Assembly (NCBI GenBank): GCA_947074345.1
Contig: CAMTPH010000002.1
Coordinates: 1 to 64,000, forward strand
Source of the DNA: an uncultured Bacteroides sp.
Lineage (GTDB): Bacteria; Bacteroidota; Bacteroidia; Bacteroidales; Bacteroidaceae
Direction: 5' to 3'
DNA length: 64,000 nt
The position numbers were made by a program, and so were the translations under genes. Shown one piece after another: positions 60,844 to 64,000 of this stretch; position 1 is the stretch's first letter; each line of letters begins with the position of its first letter. The notes below the pieces were generated by a model. That model did not search any database and was not told the origin of the DNA. It saw only the letters and a program-made list of their open reading frames with translations.

Positions 60844-60872
60844 TATCTCCATATATTAAAACATATATAAAC

Positions 60873-60911
60873 AAAAAGTCCATTTACATGATATCACGTA
60901 AATGGACTTTT
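60873..60911. terminator. Bidirectional terminator between convergent genes
   Basis: AAAAGTCCATTTACNTG...CACGTAAATGGACTTTT hairpin. Confidence 0.8.
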
Positions 60912-60933
60912 ATATTGTTTAGACTATTCGTCC

Positions 60934-62622
60934 TTATTCGATTACAGCACCAATACCATCTTCGAATCTACTATCTTTAATAGAGAAATCTCCAGCAGTA
61001 GGATTAGTGAACAAGTCATCAGAAGTACCAGCATATGATTGACAACCTTTGAATGCATTGCTACCAAAGATACCATCAACAGTCATATATGAATTCTCAA
61101 CAACTGGAGTTTGACCACGAACACCACGTGATTTAGAGCTCCAAACTTCATTATCAACTACAGCTGTATATGTCTTAGCCAAGATAGAATTGTTGAATGT
61201 AACATTTGGGCCTAAGCCAGCTTTACCAGCATCAACCAAATAACGTCCATCACCAATGTAGTTATATAATGTACAGTTATTGAATTCAATGTTATCAACA
61301 TTTGCTAAAACAGAACCACTTGATTTGTGCATCAAGATACCATTGTGTCTCAATGTATTCAAGATAGTGTTGTTGAATTTGATAGAAGTAACAGTATAAG
61401 TATTACCATCTAAAGTAATAAATGCATAGTTACCAGAACCTTGATTGTTTACTGCGCAATTGTCGAATGTTAGTTCATCAACTGTAATAGCTTTTGAATC
61501 TTTGAAACGAACAATACTACGAGCGAAGTTATTAAGAGTTACATTTGTAAATGAAACCTCGTTAGCAGAAGCATCAGCACCTTGGTTGAATAGGTATTGA
61601 GCACCAGCATCATTGATGTTTAAGTTCACAAAACGAATGTAACCATGAACACCACCCATGATAACTTCTTTCTCCATATTCAAGACTGCTTTAGAATCAC
61701 CTTCAGCACCGTAGAATGTGATAGACATACCTGCTGGGATGATTAAACCACCTGCATCGCCTGTATTAGGGTCAACACCAACAATGTTGTATTCTGTAGC
61801 ATCAGCAAAACGAACAGTTACACTACTCAAAGAAGAGTATTTGTTCAATGAGTCTTGAGTCAATGTTTCACCTGCAGCAAGACGAATGATGTGTTGCGCT
61901 TCTGGCAATTCCATACGAGTAGTAGCTGTACGAGTACCACGCTTATGACCATTGTTAAGAATAGTAATTTGGTAACCTGTAGAACCTTTCAAACCTGTAA
62001 TAGTAGCAGTACCATTAGCAATGTTATCAGAAGTCAAATCGATAGTTTGCAAATCACCCAAAAGTGTATTACCAGCTTCATCGCTACCCAATACTTCAGC
62101 ATAAGTAATGTGAGTTGCAGCAGCACCAGCTTCCCAAGTCAATACAATAAAGTCTTCACCTCTATCAGATGCAGGAATAGAATTCAAGATGTTTTCTGAT
62201 TTAGTATTGAATGAGAATTTCTCTAAATAACCCCAATGAGATTGTGTAGTTACATCAGAACAAGCTTTCACACGAACGAAGTATTTTGTATCACTGTTCA
62301 AGTTTATAGCAGTGTAAGTAGAGCTAGTAATACTTGCATCTTGACCAAATACTAGAGAGTTTGCACGAATCTCTTCGTTTAACCCATAAAGTGAGTCAGT
62401 GCTCAACTCAACCACATAATAATCTGAACCTGGATAAGCTTTCCAAGTAAGTTCAACATCAGTTTTATCAGGTGATGCGCTCAAACCCGTAGGGCTGAAT
62501 AAACGATCGTAACTAGAATCAGTTTCCCAATCGTTAATATCATTACATGATGTAAGTGTAGAGGCAGCCAAGAGCATAAAAGCTCCTGACATTGCCATCA
62601 TATATTTATTATTCAATTTCAT
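60934..62622 (-). CDS. Lipoprotein with fibronectin type III domains and beta-helix region (DUF4957/DUF5123-like)
   Basis: Lipobox LTSCNDINDW; Fn3-like GLSASPDKTDVELTWKAYPGSDYYVVELS; beta-helix-like IEFNNCTLYNYIGDGRYLVDAG; downstream of SusD. Confidence 0.8.
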   Translation of the reverse strand: MKLNNKYMMAMSGAFMLLAASTLTSCNDINDWETDSSYDRLFSPTGLSASPDKTDVELTWKAYPGSDYYVVELSTDSLYGLNEEIRANSLVFGQDASITSSTYTAINLNSDTKYFVRVKACSDVTTQSHWGYLEKFSFNTKSENILNSIPASDRGEDFIVLTWEAGAAATHITYAEVLGSDEAGNTLLGDLQTIDLTSDNIANGTATITGLKGSTGYQITILNNGHKRGTRTATTRMELPEAQHIIRLAAGETLTQDSLNKYSSLSSVTVRFADATEYNIVGVDPNTGDAGGLIIPAGMSITFYGAEGDSKAVLNMEKEVIMGGVHGYIRFVNLNINDAGAQYLFNQGADASANEVSFTNVTLNNFARSIVRFKDSKAITVDELTFDNCAVNNQGSGNYAFITLDGNTYTVTSIKFNNTILNTLRHNGILMHKSSGSVLANVDNIEFNNCTLYNYIGDGRYLVDAGKAGLGPNVTFNNSILAKTYTAVVDNEVWSSKSRGVRGQTPVVENSYMTVDGIFGSNAFKGCQSYAGTSDDLFTNPTAGDFSIKDSRFEDGIGAVIE

Positions 62623-62650
62623 AATTTCAACTAAGTATTAAATAGTTTGA

Positions 62651-63991
62651 TTAATTAGAGAAACCATAAGAGTTACTCAAAGTACCATTAGAAGCAGAAA
62701 TAGTAGTTGAACCAATAGGCATCAAATATCTATTTTTTACTGTTTCATTTAAACCAGCACTAATTCTAGGCAACTTATCGTTCAAGTTTTGTGGGTTAGA
62801 TGTTGTTAATTCCGCTCCCCAGAAAGTAGCACTTGTCCAACCTTCAGATGCAAGACCAGCCAATTCTGCTTGCTCATCTTTTGTTGCATACCATTGAACA
62901 GTTGACATATCGATTGTACCACCATCTTCTTTATATTGGAAGTAAAGTTTAGCTGGGTACTCTTCTAGTTGAGCAACATAATCTTCTTTCATTTGATCGA
63001 TTTTAGCTCCCAACAAATTCCAGCGAATCAAGTCAAACTTACGGTAACCTTCACCAACAAGTTCCCATGCATTTTCATCAACAATAGCATTGAAGAATGC
63101 ATCTTTGTCAGCAGGGATAGAAGCAATATATGACTCAGCTTGAGCTTTATTAGCAGAAGCATAAGCACGTGTATGGACAGCAGCCAATGCTTGACGAGCT
63201 GACATACCTGCACCACCTACAGCTTCAGGACCATACAACTCATTCATAACTTCAGCATACATCAAAAGCACATATGAATAACGCATCTTAGTTACGTTGA
63301 TACCAGACATCCATTTAGCTTCACCAGCAGCAATAGCTTTAGCACGCCAAGTTTCACTCATTTTACGGATATCCCATTTACCAACATACATTTCAAATGG
63401 TTTATTGCTATCAAAACTTTCTACGATTTTACCATTAGTCTCTTTCAATACATAAGGAACACAAGTTAAATCACGACGTAAGTCAGTTTTATTAAATGAC
63501 CAGAAGTAAGGAGCAGGTAGTTTAACCTTACCAGATGAGTTACCTTTAGCACCGTATTGAGTAGAAGAACCATTGATACGTACACCTACTGTGTAGCCTA
63601 GCTCACCACTAATACTCAATCCCATAGGAATTTCGAAGATATTTTCGCGGTAAGTATTATCAAGTTCCAATTGATTTACCTTATACCAATGATTTTCGAT
63701 AGAAGGATTCAATTGGTGACGACCTGAATTAATCAAAATATTCAAGTGAGTCAATGCTTTGTTATACAAAGCTGTACGTTCCTCTTCACCTGGACGTTGA
63801 GTTGGGTATGCAGTTTCACCATTAGCAGCTGTTTCATAGCCTGGTTTTGATTCTTCACGAATAGCCCAACCAGCACGAGTCATAGCAATGTTAGCAAGCA
63901 ATGAGTGTGCATAACCTTTAGTTACATGTTCAGTTGAAGTATTACCAGCCCATGGCAAGTTTTGTGCTGCATCTTCTAAATCTTCAATCAA
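62651..63991 (-). CDS. SusD/RagB family protein, N-terminus beyond window edge
   Basis: AHSLLANIAMTRAGWAIRE, KMRYSYVLLMYAEVMNEL, ENAWELVGEGYRKFDLIRWNLLG. Confidence 0.9.
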   Translation of the reverse strand: MIEDLEDAAQNLPWAGNTSTEHVTKGYAHSLLANIAMTRAGWAIREESKPGYETAANGETAYPTQRPGEEERTALYNKALTHLNILINSGRHQLNPSIENHWYKVNQLELDNTYRENIFEIPMGLSISGELGYTVGVRINGSSTQYGAKGNSSGKVKLPAPYFWSFNKTDLRRDLTCVPYVLKETNGKIVESFDSNKPFEMYVGKWDIRKMSETWRAKAIAAGEAKWMSGINVTKMRYSYVLLMYAEVMNELYGPEAVGGAGMSARQALAAVHTRAYASANKAQAESYIASIPADKDAFFNAIVDENAWELVGEGYRKFDLIRWNLLGAKIDQMKEDYVAQLEEYPAKLYFQYKEDGGTIDMSTVQWYATKDEQAELAGLASEGWTSATFWGAELTTSNPQNLNDKLPRISAGLNETVKNRYLMPIGSTTISASNGTLSNSYGFSN

Positions 63992-64000
63992 GAAATCTAA

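Overview
This looks like a Bacteroidales (Bacteroidota) chromosomal segment: low GC, Bacteroidota-type TTTG/TAnnTTTG promoters, SusC/SusD pairs and a hybrid two-component system. Most of it is housekeeping: ffh, folD, tRNA-His, dnaX, pepD, fba, rpmE2, oadGAB, prfC, rfbD-like, purL, metY/lrp. It also carries a compact starch/maltose locus (GH13 amylase with a T9SS-like tail, SusD, SusC, LacI regulator, MFS transporter, GH65 phosphorylase), a tripartite RND efflux operon, an HTCS regulator overlapping a split chromate transporter, an LruC-type lipoprotein, a Pif1-like helicase with a TPR tail, and the edge of a second SusD/DUF5123-like locus at the right end. No rRNA, transposase, integrase or CRISPR array was recognised. 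The most unusual signal is non-coding. Three intergenic regions carry four-unit arrays of short palindrome-like units phased at exactly 22 or 23 bp, with exact inverted-repeat relations between units in two of them. Two further intergenic regions carry paired 20-bp GATAAC...GTTATC palindromes whose starts are exactly 44 bp apart (2 x 22). Function is unknown. All homology calls come from reading the translated ORFs; no database search was run.
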